64,000 nucleotides of DNA from Phocaeicola fibrisolvens. GTDB lineage: Bacteria > Bacteroidota > Bacteroidia > Bacteroidales > Bacteroidaceae. Under the pieces are notes generated by a model. The model saw only the letters and a list, made by a program, of their open reading frames with translations. It made no database searches and was not told the DNA's origin. A program made the translations under genes and the position numbers. Shown here piece after piece: positions 25,273 through 34,253 of the stretch; the stretch's first letter is position 1; every line of letters starts with the position of its first letter. The stretch covers positions 1 to 64,000 of the forward strand of contig NZ_JAOQJI010000007.1 in assembly GCF_025567125.1 (NCBI RefSeq). The letters run 5' to 3'.

Positions 25273-26391
25273 TTATAAATTACTAAAAATTTCTTTAAGT
25301 TTTTCGTAATAATGTTCGCTAAAATATGGTTTCATTTTATGGGATAATTGAGTATTTAAAAGTTTTATACATAAATCTTTTGCCTCATTTAAATCTTTTG
25401 CAACAAATACATAATCATCGTATATACCTTTAAACCAATCTGCGCCAGTTACTACTTTGTGGTCATTACTTTTTATGATAATTACTGGAGTTCCCGCAGC
25501 TAAAGAAAATATAGTACCGTGATAACGGTCAGTTATAATGACATTGTAGCGTGAGAATTTCTCAATAGCATTTTCAATATATTTTTGCAAGTTATTACGG
25601 ATTTCTAAATAATTTTCATTAATAGTTGTGTCGGTTATGGTAACGCTAGCATATCTGCTTATATCTTTACATAATTTTTTGATTTCTATTTCATTATAAA
25701 ATTTCTCACTATCATCTCGTACACATACACAGACACCATTTCTTGTATGATTGAAATTTAAGGTTCCAATAAGGGATGTCACAATGTCGGGAAATGGCTT
25801 GACAGTAATATCTGGAAACATTTCTTTTGCTTGTTCATATGAAACCATATCTCGGGCCAAGAATAACATATTTTTAGCTTGGTTATAGCATTTACTAGTG
25901 CGTAATCTGTTTTCTTCATGCTTAAAAAATATGGTTTGTGGCATCATTAATATATGTGCATAGGGGATTGCATCAATAACTAAGCGGTGCATTAGTTCAT
26001 GATTTCCTCCTAAATCTTGAGTTGTATATCCGCTTTGGAAGATAATTATATCATTATCTCGATAGTACTTTTTTAAAATAGACAAAAAATTGTAGTTAGG
26101 AAATACGACTGTATCAGATTCTATCTTAATTAAATTTGCATTTGGATAATTTTGCTGAATCCAACGGCAAATACAATAATGTTGAGCCATATCACCCAAA
26201 TTTGAATGTGCCGTAATTCCCAGATAAAAGATTCGTTGTGTTTCTTCGTCAAGGTTTTGTAATCTTTTAATTATTGCATTTGTATCGTTGTATATCTTTT
26301 TAATTTTTGCTTTATTGCGAAAGTAAGCTAATATCGGACTATATAGCCATCCAAATGTTTTTCTAATTTTCATTTTTAGTTTTTTATTCAT
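25273..26391 (-). CDS. Polysaccharide pyruvyl transferase family protein (copy 2)
   Basis: A 372-residue protein of the pyruvyl-transferase fold. YLGITAHSNLGDMAQHY near residue 56 is the N-terminal Gly-Asp loop and NVIITDRYHGTIFSLAAG near 288 is the conserved R-x-H helix, with GTPVIIIKSNDHKV after it. It overlaps the stop of the Fe-S F420-dehydrogenase-like gene (ATGA), repeating the order seen at 18690-21136. Its sequence is clearly different from copy 1, so the pair is a paralogous set rather than a recent duplication. Confidence 0.82.
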   Translation of the reverse strand: MNKKLKMKIRKTFGWLYSPILAYFRNKAKIKKIYNDTNAIIKRLQNLDEETQRIFYLGITAHSNLGDMAQHYCICRWIQQNYPNANLIKIESDTVVFPNYNFLSILKKYYRDNDIIIFQSGYTTQDLGGNHELMHRLVIDAIPYAHILMMPQTIFFKHEENRLRTSKCYNQAKNMLFLARDMVSYEQAKEMFPDITVKPFPDIVTSLIGTLNFNHTRNGVCVCVRDDSEKFYNEIEIKKLCKDISRYASVTITDTTINENYLEIRNNLQKYIENAIEKFSRYNVIITDRYHGTIFSLAAGTPVIIIKSNDHKVVTGADWFKGIYDDYVFVAKDLNEAKDLCIKLLNTQLSHKMKPYFSEHYYEKLKEIFSNL

Positions 26392-27575
26392 AACTTTTTC
26401 TTTTTTATATATGTTGTGATAAAATTAGGTAGTAACATTTTTATATAATTGCGAATTGTTGTATTTGTAGTAGATTGTATTTTTTTAGGCGGAAAGTAAC
26501 AAAGAGCTAATTCTTCAAAATTTGCTCCTTGGGTGTATGAGTCCCAAAATTTATCATAATTGATTGGACGTGTTTGTGGGTTGTGTAAGTTTTTATTTCC
26601 TTTGGCCGCATCTTCAAAGGTTCTAGGTTCTGCTATCAGCTGATGCTGAATTTTTGAGTATAAGTTTTGTCCTTTAGCTGTATTTATGGAAATAAAAGAA
26701 GTGCCTTTTTGGTATGATTTAAATTTAAAGTTATATGGCGAATACCCCCAATAATCTGCTAACGTTATATCTGAGACTCTTTCTCTAGTCGCATATTTAC
26801 AATGAAAACAGTTTTCTCTTAATAGATAATTGTCAACAAAACCACAAAAATAGGAATCTTCATAGACAGAACATTTTGTATAGCTATCATCTGAAAAGAT
26901 ATACTTCATACACGTATGGTATTGATCAGGGTTCTTGTCTCTAAAACGGATTTCTTTTATTTTTTTGTTATATTTCTTTTCTATGTATTTAATACGATCT
27001 GAAAGAGCTTTATGTGATGGAACGCCATGACAGACAATATCTAAGGTATATAAATTATTGAAATCTTGTTTTAAATAGGACTTTAGTCCCGCAACTTGGC
27101 AAGGTGTACCTGAAAAAAGTACTATTTGGCTGTTCTTAAGTAATTGTTGAATTTTTATAAAACAATTATTAATATTGCTATGAGTATATTTACTTCCTTG
27201 AAAAAGAGATATTTTGTTTATATCGTTCGTAACAATATGTTTTGCGCCAGTGCTTTCCCATATTGATCCACAAAAGTATCCACCTTCTTCAATTATTTTT
27301 TTTGATAATAAATATGAAACACCTCCGCTTGTGCTATCTTTCCTTTCTTTTTTGTTATTATTCCATCCGGCTAAGATATTAAGAGGTTGGTATTTGTTGA
27401 CTTTATTTAATACAGGGCAAATTCTTATACATTTGTGACAATTGATACAGATGTTTGAGTCAATAACAGGATATATATGACCTTTTATACTTTCTTGCAT
27501 AGATATAGCATGAGTTGGGCAACCCTGCATACAAGCTTGACACCCTGTACAATCTTGTTTATTGCAAATTTCCAT
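26388..27575 (-). CDS. F420 hydrogenase/dehydrogenase beta-subunit-like Fe-S protein (copy 2)
   Basis: A 395-residue protein with two 4Fe-4S motifs (Cys9-12-15-19 and Cys43-46-49-53), the STSGGVSYLL loop, LFSGTPCQVAGLK, DIVCHGVPS and a C-terminal cluster motif ENCFHCKYATRERVSDI followed by LADYWG. All blocks of the FrhB-like family are present, so it should bind a flavin and extra Fe-S. Its role in polymer synthesis is unknown. It is translationally coupled to pyruvyltransferase copy 2. Confidence 0.82.
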   Translation of the reverse strand: MEICNKQDCTGCQACMQGCPTHAISMQESIKGHIYPVIDSNICINCHKCIRICPVLNKVNKYQPLNILAGWNNNKKERKDSTSGGVSYLLSKKIIEEGGYFCGSIWESTGAKHIVTNDINKISLFQGSKYTHSNINNCFIKIQQLLKNSQIVLFSGTPCQVAGLKSYLKQDFNNLYTLDIVCHGVPSHKALSDRIKYIEKKYNKKIKEIRFRDKNPDQYHTCMKYIFSDDSYTKCSVYEDSYFCGFVDNYLLRENCFHCKYATRERVSDITLADYWGYSPYNFKFKSYQKGTSFISINTAKGQNLYSKIQHQLIAEPRTFEDAAKGNKNLHNPQTRPINYDKFWDSYTQGANFEELALCYFPPKKIQSTTNTTIRNYIKMLLPNFITTYIKKKKL

Positions 27576-27592
27576 TTGGTAACAGAATTTAT

Positions 27593-28534
27593 TTATTTAA
27601 GATTGAATAGTTTTGCAAATCTTCTTTTTAGAAGGAATAGTTTTTCTTTTGGACCATATGACATTGATTTATCAATTTCCTCAGAAAGTATGATATTATT
27701 TATTACATATTCAGGATGTTTTAAAGGAAATTTGTATTCATATGTTGGCTGATAATATAATTTTCTGATTTTAGGTGGTAGCATTGTTAAGTTGTCTACA
27801 GAATGTGTAGATACTGAAGATATACCGATATTTGAAATAAGATTTTTAGAAGGAATAATCGCAAGCATTGAATTAAAGATTCGTGTGCTAGATACAAAAT
27901 CTTCGTAGTGTTCTCTTCCTGTTGCTTTATGTTTGTAATATGAAGTCAATCTTTTTTCTGTCAAGTCCCCACTTTTCTCCAATAATGTAATAGATTCATT
28001 ATTCTCCAAAAACTTATATTGAGGGTCCCACATATCCACGAAGCGTTTCCATGTTGCCCATCCCCATATTGGACCTTGTTTACGGCAGAAAAAATAATCT
28101 GCGTCTATGTTTACCTTTCCCATATGATTCATGCCAGAAATCATACAGATTCTAGAGTCGTTTTCATATTTATCTAGTAATTCTTTACAGAAAGGAAAGA
28201 AACTTTGGGAAGGGACATCATCATCTTCAAGAATAATGCCTTTATCAACGTGCTCAAACATCCATTTTTGTGATAAATATTCAGAAGGGTCGCATCCTAC
28301 ATTTTTTTCTTGATACCAACGGTATACTTCACATTCCCAGTCTATATTTTCAACAATCTCCCTACATTCATTAATTCCTTTTATATCATCAGGCCTATTT
28401 AAACGAGGTCCATCTTGATATAAAAATAGTTTTGAGGGGCGAGCTATTTTTATTTGCTCAAAGACCTTAGACGTTTGCTCTGGTCTAGCGAAAAAAAGGA
28501 GTAATACAGCAATATCAATAGATGCTTTCTTCAT
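27593..28534 (-). CDS. GNT-I-like / HlpA-type glycosyltransferase
   Basis: A 313-residue GT-A-fold protein. The start IAVLLLFFARPEQTSKVFEQI and the later EKNVGCDPSEYLSQKWMFE, then GIILEDDDVPSQSFF with the acidic EDDD metal site, match bacterial relatives of the GT13-type N-acetylglucosaminyltransferase fold, often listed as hemolytic protein HlpA-like. IWGWATWKRFVDMWD follows, as usual. It transfers one sugar; which one is unknown. It overlaps the wzx stop by four bases. Confidence 0.75.
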   Translation of the reverse strand: MKKASIDIAVLLLFFARPEQTSKVFEQIKIARPSKLFLYQDGPRLNRPDDIKGINECREIVENIDWECEVYRWYQEKNVGCDPSEYLSQKWMFEHVDKGIILEDDDVPSQSFFPFCKELLDKYENDSRICMISGMNHMGKVNIDADYFFCRKQGPIWGWATWKRFVDMWDPQYKFLENNESITLLEKSGDLTEKRLTSYYKHKATGREHYEDFVSSTRIFNSMLAIIPSKNLISNIGISSVSTHSVDNLTMLPPKIRKLYYQPTYEYKFPLKHPEYVINNIILSEEIDKSMSYGPKEKLFLLKRRFAKLFNLK

Positions 28535-30051
28535 CGTTTTATCTTTTTGTTAATTAAGGAATAAATTTTACTTTTCTCTTCTTTGTTTAAACCGAAAATT
28601 CCAATCATAGCTATTATCCAAATTATGGCCATGATGGAAAAGCCTAGAAAACCATAGATATTGTCAGACCATAACATTTTTAAAATAATTAATGGGCTTG
28701 AAAAAAATGTGACCAATAAGCATGGTTTTGTGGTATGTTTTATGTACTCTTTTATTTTAAAGGTTGAAATTTTAGATAGATATATTAGCTGGAAAACCAA
28801 TATTGATATTACTGCGGCTATGGTACAAATTATAATTGTATAAGCAGGAGCTCCTATGTTGTAAAAAAAATAAGAAACTGGAAGTACTAATAAGTAAGCA
28901 CAACTATAAAAGATTTGATATGTACGTATTTTCCCTGTTGCTTGAATATATGAATCAAATCCGACTCCCATACATTTTATTAATCCTCCTATGAGAAGAA
29001 GAATAGCAAAGATATTGGTATAGGTCGGTGCTTTGTTTAGCCAAAGTTTTAATACAATATCTATATTTAGTATTAATGGAATTGTTGGAATCAACATAAT
29101 GAAAAATGCATATTTAGAAATGTTATATACTATGGCTAATGATCTTGCATTTTTATTACCTCCTTGATTTTTCATAATTTGTGGAACTGCAGCTTGATTA
29201 AGACTTTGTACAAACATCATTACGTAGTTGTTTATTTGAAAACCAATTCCAAATGCTGCATTTATGATGGTGTTGAAAAATAAGTTTATAATCATATTTG
29301 AACCTTGGTTTTGTCCAATAGACGCTACTGCTCCTAACATAATCCAAAATGCATATTGTAAAATTTGTATATAATCAGTTCGTTTCTTGTTAAAACTCCA
29401 TCGTATAATATCTTTATCTTTTATTCTGCAATAGATAAAAAGACAAATTGGGAGAAGTGCTGAATATAAAGTTACAATAGTAGAGTAAGCTCTAAGTCGG
29501 TTGCCTAAATAATAGGTTAATGTTATAACTAGGATAAGTTGCAATATCGATCTTCCAATTTCGACAATAGCTGTAAAAATAAATTTCTCTCTTGCAATTA
29601 TCAACCCATTGTAGGGTATACTAAGTATGTTAAGAGAAGTGGCAAGCATGCTCATATGGAGCACAAATATAGCGTCATTTATTTTGGATGAGTCAATATT
29701 CGCTATATTCTTTATATAATAAATGCCTAAAGTTTCACCTAAAGTAACGAGGAAAAGTACCAATCCAATATGTATAACCATTACAGTATTAAATATCTTA
29801 TTAGGATTTCCTTCCTTTCCTTTTCCGAACTCGACTACTATATGGCGATAGGTAACTGAAACCATTGTGGTCCCAAAGAAATTCATCATGGAAACAATTC
29901 CTCCAACAATAGTATATAGTCCATAATCACTGGCTCCTAATACTTGAAGTATTACTCTAGACGTATATAGGCCTATAAATATAGAGAGGATAAGTTTGAT
30001 ATATAAAATACCAGTATTTAATGCTAAACGTTTATTTTCCGAATTAGTCAT
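28531..30051 (-). CDS. wzx: Oligosaccharide flippase (Wzx-type)
   Basis: A 506-residue polytopic membrane protein with about 12-14 helices, starting in RLALNTGILYIKLILSIFIGLYTSRVIL and VLGASDYGLYTIVGG, the classical N-terminus of Bacteroides capsule flippases. It moves the lipid-linked repeat unit across the inner membrane for polymerisation by the EpsG-type protein. It is distinct in sequence from the second operon's flippase at 53481-55007, although both share the TSR.IL and VGG motifs. Confidence 0.9.
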   Translation of the reverse strand: MTNSENKRLALNTGILYIKLILSIFIGLYTSRVILQVLGASDYGLYTIVGGIVSMMNFFGTTMVSVTYRHIVVEFGKGKEGNPNKIFNTVMVIHIGLVLFLVTLGETLGIYYIKNIANIDSSKINDAIFVLHMSMLATSLNILSIPYNGLIIAREKFIFTAIVEIGRSILQLILVITLTYYLGNRLRAYSTIVTLYSALLPICLFIYCRIKDKDIIRWSFNKKRTDYIQILQYAFWIMLGAVASIGQNQGSNMIINLFFNTIINAAFGIGFQINNYVMMFVQSLNQAAVPQIMKNQGGNKNARSLAIVYNISKYAFFIMLIPTIPLILNIDIVLKLWLNKAPTYTNIFAILLLIGGLIKCMGVGFDSYIQATGKIRTYQIFYSCAYLLVLPVSYFFYNIGAPAYTIIICTIAAVISILVFQLIYLSKISTFKIKEYIKHTTKPCLLVTFFSSPLIILKMLWSDNIYGFLGFSIMAIIWIIAMIGIFGLNKEEKSKIYSLINKKIKR

Positions 30052-30107
30052 ACTTTTGTTCGAGAAATTATTTCCGATTGTTTAATTTAAAATTTGTTAC
30101 AAAAGCA

Positions 30108-32543
30108 TTATTTAGATCCATAGCCATAACCGTAGCCATAGCCATATTTCTTTCCATAACCGTATTTGCCATATTTCCCATACTTCCCGTAGCCGTAGTA
30201 ATAGCCATTTTTACGCTGATTCATGTCGATACAGTTAATCAATGTACAGAGGTTCGGGAGTTTATGGTCTTTCTTCAGCTCGTTGATGAGTTCATAGTGG
30301 CTTTTGTGGGTATAGCCGGCACGGCAAATATATACACTCAGGTCGGCTACACGGGCAATCAACTGGGTATCGGTTACCATACCGATAGGGGCTGTATCCA
30401 GAATTACATAGTCGAAGTTTACTTTCAGAATTTCAATGGCTTTGTCAAGTGTCTTACGGGCAACCAGTTCGGTAGGGTTTGGAGGAACGGTACCTCCCGG
30501 AAGGATATACAAGTTGGATGAGACCGTAGAAGGCTGACACAAAGAAAGTAAATCGGTATGTTCCGGATCGGCCAGATATTGAGTGATGCCTTTTTCTTTA
30601 TGGGAAATCTGGAATATTTTATTCAGACCGGGTTTACGGATATCGAGACCTACAATTACTGTTTTTTTGCCCATGAAAGCAAAGCTGCAAGCTAGGTTGC
30701 CGGCAGTAAAACTCTTTCCTTCACCGGAACTGGTGGAAGTGAAGAGAATCACCTTTTGCCCTTCCTGTAACATGTACTGGATATTGGTACGTACGGAGCG
30801 GAAAACCTCTTCCATCAAGTCATTGTGATTTTCGTGGACGACAATTGGATTTCCTTTGGTATCTACCATGGGCACGTCACCCACTACTGGTACATCGGTA
30901 ATTTTTTCTACGTCGGCGCGGCCTTCAATTTTGAAACGAAGCAGGTTGCGCAAATAAATAACTCCCACGGGGATTGCGATACCCAATATGAACGCAATCA
31001 GGTAGAACATCTTTTTGTTGGGAGATACGGGAGCACTTCCAGCCATGGCTTCCTCTATGATACGCCCGTTGGTGGCAGTGGAAGCCAAGGTAATGGCATT
31101 CTCTTCCCGCTTTTGCAGCAACAGCAAATACAGACTGGCCTTGATTTCCTGTTGGCGGGTGATGCTCATCAATTCCTTTTCCTGGGTAGGTGCATTGCTG
31201 ATACGGGTGGCATACTTCTTGCCTTCGCGATCCAAATCGGATTGGGTGATAAGCAACCCTTTTTCTACATTGTCTACGGTCGTCTGCACATTGGCACGCG
31301 TGGCCCGAATACCGGCATCCAATTGGACAACGGCTGGGTTGCTTTCATTGGAAGTGCGGAGCAGACGCTTACGTTCAATCAATAGGTCATTATACTTGAT
31401 AATTAAATCACTCAGACCTTGGTCTGCCAGTCCTACATTGGCGGGAATCACTTCCATCTCATTTTTCGGGTCATTGATATAGCTTTTAAGGAAGGCGACC
31501 AGTCGGAGCTGGGTGGCATTTTCAGCCTGTTTCTGTTGATAGGCTGAATTTTCCTTTAACGCCAGCTGAGCATCGGAACTTAAGTCGGTCAGTCCGGCCT
31601 GTTGCTTGAAACTGGCCAGCTGGCTTTCCGTGGTGCCCAATTCTTGGTTGATGATGCCGATACGATCGTCAATAAATTGGGCAGTTTTGGCAGCTACTTC
31701 GTTTTTGTCATTATTGGCATCTTCGTTATACAGGGCCACCAGCATGTTGATAAAGTCGATGCCGCGGCGTGGATTGCTGTTCTGGAGGTTAAGGGCAACA
31801 ATCGTAGTCGTTTTGGAAGTCGGTTCACTGCTCAGGCTGGCCGTATAGGCGGAAGCTACAGCGGTAGGAGAGACTACAGTAGCCGTGATGGTACGCGTTT
31901 GGTCTATTTTGGCCAAAGTAGAGTCGCTGTTCGCAGAAAGGGTGAAGACACCCACAGGGGTGGTCAGTACTCCTGGAAGTTGGTCAAAGTGCTTGCGAAG
32001 GGTCACTTTGTCAGCATTTCGATTCGGGTAATAACTGCCTTCCACATTGACTTTTCCATCGGGGGTACAGGTCATTTCTAAGGTCACCGGGCCAAAGAGG
32101 CGGTCAGCCTCTTCGGGAGTAGTCCATACCTGTACTGGAGAAGTTTTGTACAAGTCGGCCGGATAGCGGAAAGTCTGTGCCTCTTGGTAGTTGATATAGA
32201 GGTTCAATTTATTGACGACTTTCTTGACAAGGGTGCGGGAACGCAGAATTTCTACTTCATTATCGAAATTGCTGGCCATACTGAGCATACCCAAATCCTG
32301 CATGGCCTGCATGGGGGAAGCAGACGGGTTTTTGGTCTGGTCCCCCTGTTTAATCAGTACGGTGGCATTGACATTGTACACGGGAGCCTGATAGCGCAGG
32401 TAGGCATACATCGCGATGCCCATTACGATGACACAGCCCAAAATCCAGGGCCAATACATCAGGTATTCAAAAAACAGTGCCTTGTAATCTACTGGTTTTT
32501 CATCTTCCGGCTGGAAACCGTTTTCATATCTTTCGTCACTCAT
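30108..32543 (-). CDS. wzc: Polysaccharide co-polymerase and tyrosine autokinase (Wzc)
   Basis: An 811-residue fused Wzz/BY-kinase. I start it at MSDERYENGF; the open frame runs 40 codons further into the wza-wzc gap. TM1 is near residues 30-50 (WPWILGCVIVMGIAMYAYL), a long periplasmic coiled-coil region follows, and TM2 contains MFYLIAFILGIAIPVG. The cytoplasmic kinase has Walker A STSSGEGKSF, Walker A' VIVGLDIRKPG and Walker B YVILDTAPIG. The C-terminal tail of about 33 residues is almost only Gly, Tyr and Lys, with 13 Tyr as autophosphorylation sites. It controls chain length and export with Wza, which precedes it by 64 bp. Confidence 0.95.
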   Translation of the reverse strand: MSDERYENGFQPEDEKPVDYKALFFEYLMYWPWILGCVIVMGIAMYAYLRYQAPVYNVNATVLIKQGDQTKNPSASPMQAMQDLGMLSMASNFDNEVEILRSRTLVKKVVNKLNLYINYQEAQTFRYPADLYKTSPVQVWTTPEEADRLFGPVTLEMTCTPDGKVNVEGSYYPNRNADKVTLRKHFDQLPGVLTTPVGVFTLSANSDSTLAKIDQTRTITATVVSPTAVASAYTASLSSEPTSKTTTIVALNLQNSNPRRGIDFINMLVALYNEDANNDKNEVAAKTAQFIDDRIGIINQELGTTESQLASFKQQAGLTDLSSDAQLALKENSAYQQKQAENATQLRLVAFLKSYINDPKNEMEVIPANVGLADQGLSDLIIKYNDLLIERKRLLRTSNESNPAVVQLDAGIRATRANVQTTVDNVEKGLLITQSDLDREGKKYATRISNAPTQEKELMSITRQQEIKASLYLLLLQKREENAITLASTATNGRIIEEAMAGSAPVSPNKKMFYLIAFILGIAIPVGVIYLRNLLRFKIEGRADVEKITDVPVVGDVPMVDTKGNPIVVHENHNDLMEEVFRSVRTNIQYMLQEGQKVILFTSTSSGEGKSFTAGNLACSFAFMGKKTVIVGLDIRKPGLNKIFQISHKEKGITQYLADPEHTDLLSLCQPSTVSSNLYILPGGTVPPNPTELVARKTLDKAIEILKVNFDYVILDTAPIGMVTDTQLIARVADLSVYICRAGYTHKSHYELINELKKDHKLPNLCTLINCIDMNQRKNGYYYGYGKYGKYGKYGYGKKYGYGYGYGYGSK

Positions 32544-32607
32544 AGTAAGCGTGGATAAGTGTTTTTTATGGATTCTTGTTTTTATAGTCTCTTCTTGGTT
32601 TGTTAGT

Positions 32608-33408
32608 TTATTTGAATACAGTGACCAACAGGCTGGCAATGGATACCAAAATGGAAGTGGCACTGATCCAGATGGTGGTGCTGTTGCCGATATCGGAGTT
32701 GCGCGCCTTGGTCTTGTTGGGGGTCACGTAAAGGATGTCGTTCTGCTGGAGATAGAAATAGGGGGAAAGCACTAAATCGGCATCGTTCAAGTTAAGGGTT
32801 TGAATCTGACGCTTCCCATGGGCATCCTCACGCACCAGTTTCACATTGTCGCGTACCCCATACACCGTCATGTCGCCGGCCATGGCCAAGGCTTCCAATA
32901 CGTTTACCTTTTCGTTGGTGACAGTGAATGTCCCCGGTTTGTTGACTTCTCCCAACACAGAAATTTTGTAGTTGACCATGCGTACCGTCACAACCGGAGT
33001 CTCTTTCAGGTAGGGAATCAGTTTTTCACGAATCAGGTCTTCGGCTTGGTTTTTGGTAAGTCCTTCTATTTTTAGACGCCCCAGCACTGGAAAGTCAATT
33101 TCCCCTTGGTTGTTGACCAAATATTGTTGAAGAGTTGGTTGTGATGAGACATTGGAATTGCCTAATGACACATTGTATTGAGTTTGCATAGTCAAGTTGA
33201 ATGGGGCAGCTGCCGCAGGGTCTGTGGTATTTACCGTGATACTCAGAATATCTTTGGGCATGATTTTCGCATCGTAGAGAGGAATTTCTTTCCCGTAATT
33301 GTTCACTACTTCCGGATCTTGCAGATACGGTACCTTCTTGTACGACGTACACCCGCTCACCAGCAGGGCAGACAACGTCAGCATGCAGACTGCTTTGTAT
33401 AACTTCAT
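32608..33408 (-). CDS. wza: Outer-membrane polysaccharide export lipoprotein (Wza)
   Basis: A 266-residue lipoprotein with lipobox VSGC (Cys20). The polysaccharide-export domain begins at KIMPKDILSITVN, and an SLBB-type segment includes ISVLGEVNKPGTFTVT and VNVLEALAMAGDMT. A C-terminal hydrophobic helix (SATSILVSIASLLVTVFK) is usual for Bacteroides Wza. It forms the outer-membrane exit pore for the polymer. It is the first gene of the first polysaccharide operon. The 575 bp upstream hold no gene, so the promoter should be there. Confidence 0.93.
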   Translation of the reverse strand: MKLYKAVCMLTLSALLVSGCTSYKKVPYLQDPEVVNNYGKEIPLYDAKIMPKDILSITVNTTDPAAAAPFNLTMQTQYNVSLGNSNVSSQPTLQQYLVNNQGEIDFPVLGRLKIEGLTKNQAEDLIREKLIPYLKETPVVTVRMVNYKISVLGEVNKPGTFTVTNEKVNVLEALAMAGDMTVYGVRDNVKLVREDAHGKRQIQTLNLNDADLVLSPYFYLQQNDILYVTPNKTKARNSDIGNSTTIWISATSILVSIASLLVTVFK

Positions 33409-33549
33409 CTTGTTTCTATGGTTTTGTTTTTTTTGAGCGATTTGAGAATGAATTACTTCCCTTTCGGGTAGGCTTCGCCGTTACCAGTCCCACGAGAGGC
33501 TCGCTTTGGATAGGGGTTGGTAAACGGAAAAAATGTTTGTAATTCGGCG

Positions 33550-33580
33550 CGAATTTAAAGGTTATTTTTGATTTATTCAA
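33550..33580 (-). promoter_or_regulatory. Possible promoter of the wza operon
   Basis: On the minus strand TTGA (to 33580) is followed after 20 bases by TAAATTCG (33550-33557), one mismatch from the -7 consensus TAnnTTTG. Transcription would start near 33543, leaving a leader of about 135 bases before wza. No better match is seen in the gap. Confidence 0.3.
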
Positions 33581-33692
33581 CGTGATTCCGTTTTTTTGCG
33601 GAAAAGGGAACAATTTCCCGTTGATAATGAACAAATTTGTCATTTTTGTAACAAAAATGCTTGAACCTTCTTGTCGGTTAGTACATGGGCCA

Positions 33693-33840
33693 AAACGCTT
33701 CGACGTTTGGACGTAAACGCCGAAGCATTTTATGGGAAACGCCGAAGCGTTTTGTCCAAAACGTTTAGGCGTTTGAGATGAAACGTCGAAGTGTTTGAAG
33801 TGAAACGTCGAAGTGTTTGAAGTGAAACGTCGAAGCGTTC
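33693..33840. repeat. Seven imperfect palindromes at exact 22-bp period
   Basis: Sixteen-base cores begin at 33693, 33715, 33737, 33759, 33781, 33803 and 33825, each separated by a 6-base spacer. Most have the form AAACG, six bases, CGTTT (for example AAACGCCGAAGCGTTT at 33737). The first core is the reverse complement of the common version, the fourth has a different centre, and the last ends GTTC. Two adjacent spacers are GAAGTG. The period is two helical turns and is not a multiple of three. It lies 285-432 bp upstream of wza. Confidence 0.9.
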
Positions 33841-33927
33841 TGGAAGTCGGGCTGCCGGATAGGGGCGGCACGGGCAGACAGAGGGTGAAAAATAATGCGG
33901 AAAACCGGTGAGAAAATGACTGAAAAA

Positions 33928-33960
33928 TTTGTCTATCTAGCTGAAAATGAGTAAATTTAT
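33928..33960 (+). promoter_or_regulatory. Probable promoter of the DUF4248 gene
   Basis: TTTG at 33928-33931 lies 20 bases before TAAATTTAT (33952-33960), which matches the -7 consensus except for A in place of G. The DUF4248 start codon is 24 bases after the box. Confidence 0.4.
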
Positions 33961-33983
33961 AGCGTAATCAAAACAGAGAAACC

Positions 33984-34253
33984 ATGAATTGTATGCACTT
34001 GAAAACGGGAACGGCGAAGGCCGCGTGCGGTGAAGACGTGCCGTTCCAGATGAGGATGTACCGGAAAACCGAGCTGGCCTGCCTGTATTTCCCGTACACG
34101 GACAAGAAAGGGGCCTTGATGAACCTGTGGCGGTGGATCAAACGCTGCACCCAGCTGGATCAGGCTCTGCAGGAGGCGGGCTACGACAAATACCGGAAGT
34201 ATTTTCTGAAACGCGAAGTGGAACTCATCGTGAAGTTCCTGGGCGAACCGTGA
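33984..34253 (+). CDS. DUF4248 domain protein
   Basis: An 89-residue basic protein, full length for the DUF4248 family. The core is MRMYRKTELACLYFPYTD, then ALMNLWRWIKRC and a C-terminal helix KREVELIVKFLGEP. The family is small, restricted to Bacteroidales, and often the first gene of a replication-like cluster beside capsule loci. Its function is unknown; the helical, basic character would fit nucleic-acid binding, which is inference. Confidence 0.8.
   Translation: MNCMHLKTGTAKAACGEDVPFQMRMYRKTELACLYFPYTDKKGALMNLWRWIKRCTQLDQALQEAGYDKYRKYFLKREVELIVKFLGEP

Larger units (their letters stand above)
33409..33983. other. 575-bp gap between wza and the DUF4248 gene
   Basis: No convincing gene. 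A minus-strand open frame at 33416-33871 reads across the 22-bp repeats without using a constant frame and is judged spurious. The gap holds a possible wza promoter, the seven-unit repeat array and, at the right end, a promoter for the plus-strand DUF4248 gene. The divergent arrangement makes this the control region of both transcripts. Confidence 0.6.

Noticed and set aside
33693..33840. Possible CRISPR array
   Set aside because: Cores are 16 bases with 6-base spacers, two of which are identical, and no cas gene is nearby. CRISPR spacers are about 30 bases and unique.
33416..33871. Minus-strand open frame of 151 codons across the 22-bp array
   Set aside because: The 22-bp unit is not a multiple of three, so the peptide repeats only because all three frames happen to be open. 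There is no start context, domain or conserved composition.
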